Part shown: in pieces, positions 29,401 through 29,437 of the stretch
Layout of the letters: the number at the start of each line of letters is the position of its first letter
Position numbering within the stretch: the stretch's first letter is position 1
IMG/VR virus record: IMGVR_UViG_3300042484_000088
Coordinates: 1-29,437 of that record
Source: a virus
DNA length: 29,437 nucleotides
Direction: 5' to 3' (one strand)
Translations under genes and position numbers: made by a program
Notes under the pieces: generated by a model
Seen by the model: only the letters and a program-made list of their open reading frames with translations
The model's database searches: none
What the model was told of the DNA's origin: nothing

Positions 29401-29437
29401 ATGATGAACGCAAAAGATGCAATTATGCAAATTAGGG
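29401..29437 (+). CDS. Start of a head/scaffold-like gene (3' partial)
   Basis: ATG at 29401 or 29404 opens MMNAKDAIMQIR and the window ends. In related phages the gene after the XkdF-like protease is often a small scaffold-like protein before the major capsid gene; only position supports that here. Confidence 0.45.
   Translation, partial: MMNAKDAIMQIR

Noticed and set aside
1-29437. Search for tRNA genes, CRISPR arrays, integrase, transposase and repressor genes
   Set aside because: None seen by eye. A covariance tRNA scan would be decisive, but no cloverleaf was found in the gene-free gaps.

Overview
The window looks like most of the genome of a tailed double-stranded DNA phage (siphovirus-like) of a Bacteroidetes host, cut at an arbitrary point. 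Its first base lies inside a head gene and its last bases lie at the start of another head gene. The DNA is AT-rich and every gene I accept is on the + strand. Genes are packed tightly, often with ATGA or TAATG stop/start overlaps. Starts are usually preceded by A-rich DNA and not by Shine-Dalgarno sequences. Three exact TATATTTG boxes match the Bacteroidetes -7 consensus TAnnTTTG. These traits, plus two lipobox-bearing candidate spanins, suggest a Bacteroidetes host; this is inference. I see no integrase, repressor, CRISPR array, tRNA or insertion sequence.

Layout. 1-1626: end of a portal/head-morphogenesis gene and head-tail connector/completion genes. 1628-5381: a long tail fibre with a self-cleaving S74 chaperone domain and a small companion. 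5414-8153: lysis cassette with holin-like membrane proteins, a candidate unimolecular spanin, a second lipoprotein/membrane pair and a GH19 endolysin. 8157-9494: DEDDy exonuclease, small helical protein, GNAT acetyltransferase. 9495-9772: gene-free regulatory stretch rich in dyads and ending in a TATATTTG promoter. 9773-13692: early/replication block with ERF recombinase, a wHTH protein, a small protein with an SSB-like tip, a stand-alone DnaA domain IV protein, a structured leader RNA with terminator, a replication-initiator-like gene that contains CATATG iterons followed by a very AT-rich tract (candidate origin), a second replication gene and a VRR-NUC nuclease. 13679-14615: sigma-like factor and small proteins. 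14608-17135: surface-chemistry cluster with an LpxA-like acyltransferase, two glycosyltransferases and an embedded PD-(D/E)XK-like protein. 17126-20104: HNH protein, small proteins and both terminase subunits. 20129-22529: a strong promoter, several very small membrane proteins and a tail-assembly chaperone with a probable -1 frameshift, closed by a strong terminator. 22553-28744: tail proteins and tape measure. 28780 to the end: prohead protease and the start of the next gene; the portal body and major capsid protein presumably lie in the missing part.

Most interesting points. (1) 11910-12450 reads as one replication-control locus: a DnaA-domain-IV gene, a promoter, a ~94-nt RNA with two hairpins whose loops are perfectly complementary over 7 nt (the second hairpin being an intrinsic terminator that abuts the start codon), then the initiator gene carrying eight 11-12-bp CATATG-type iterons and an 87% AT tract, in the manner of lambda O/ori. 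(2) A classical A_AAG_GGG slippery site sits in the tail chaperone. (3) A bipartite 13-bp + 10-bp motif with identical spacing precedes both head genes at the right edge. (4) A phage LpxA homologue keeps all four histidines of the LpxA active site at the enzyme's exact spacing but lacks its C-terminal domain.
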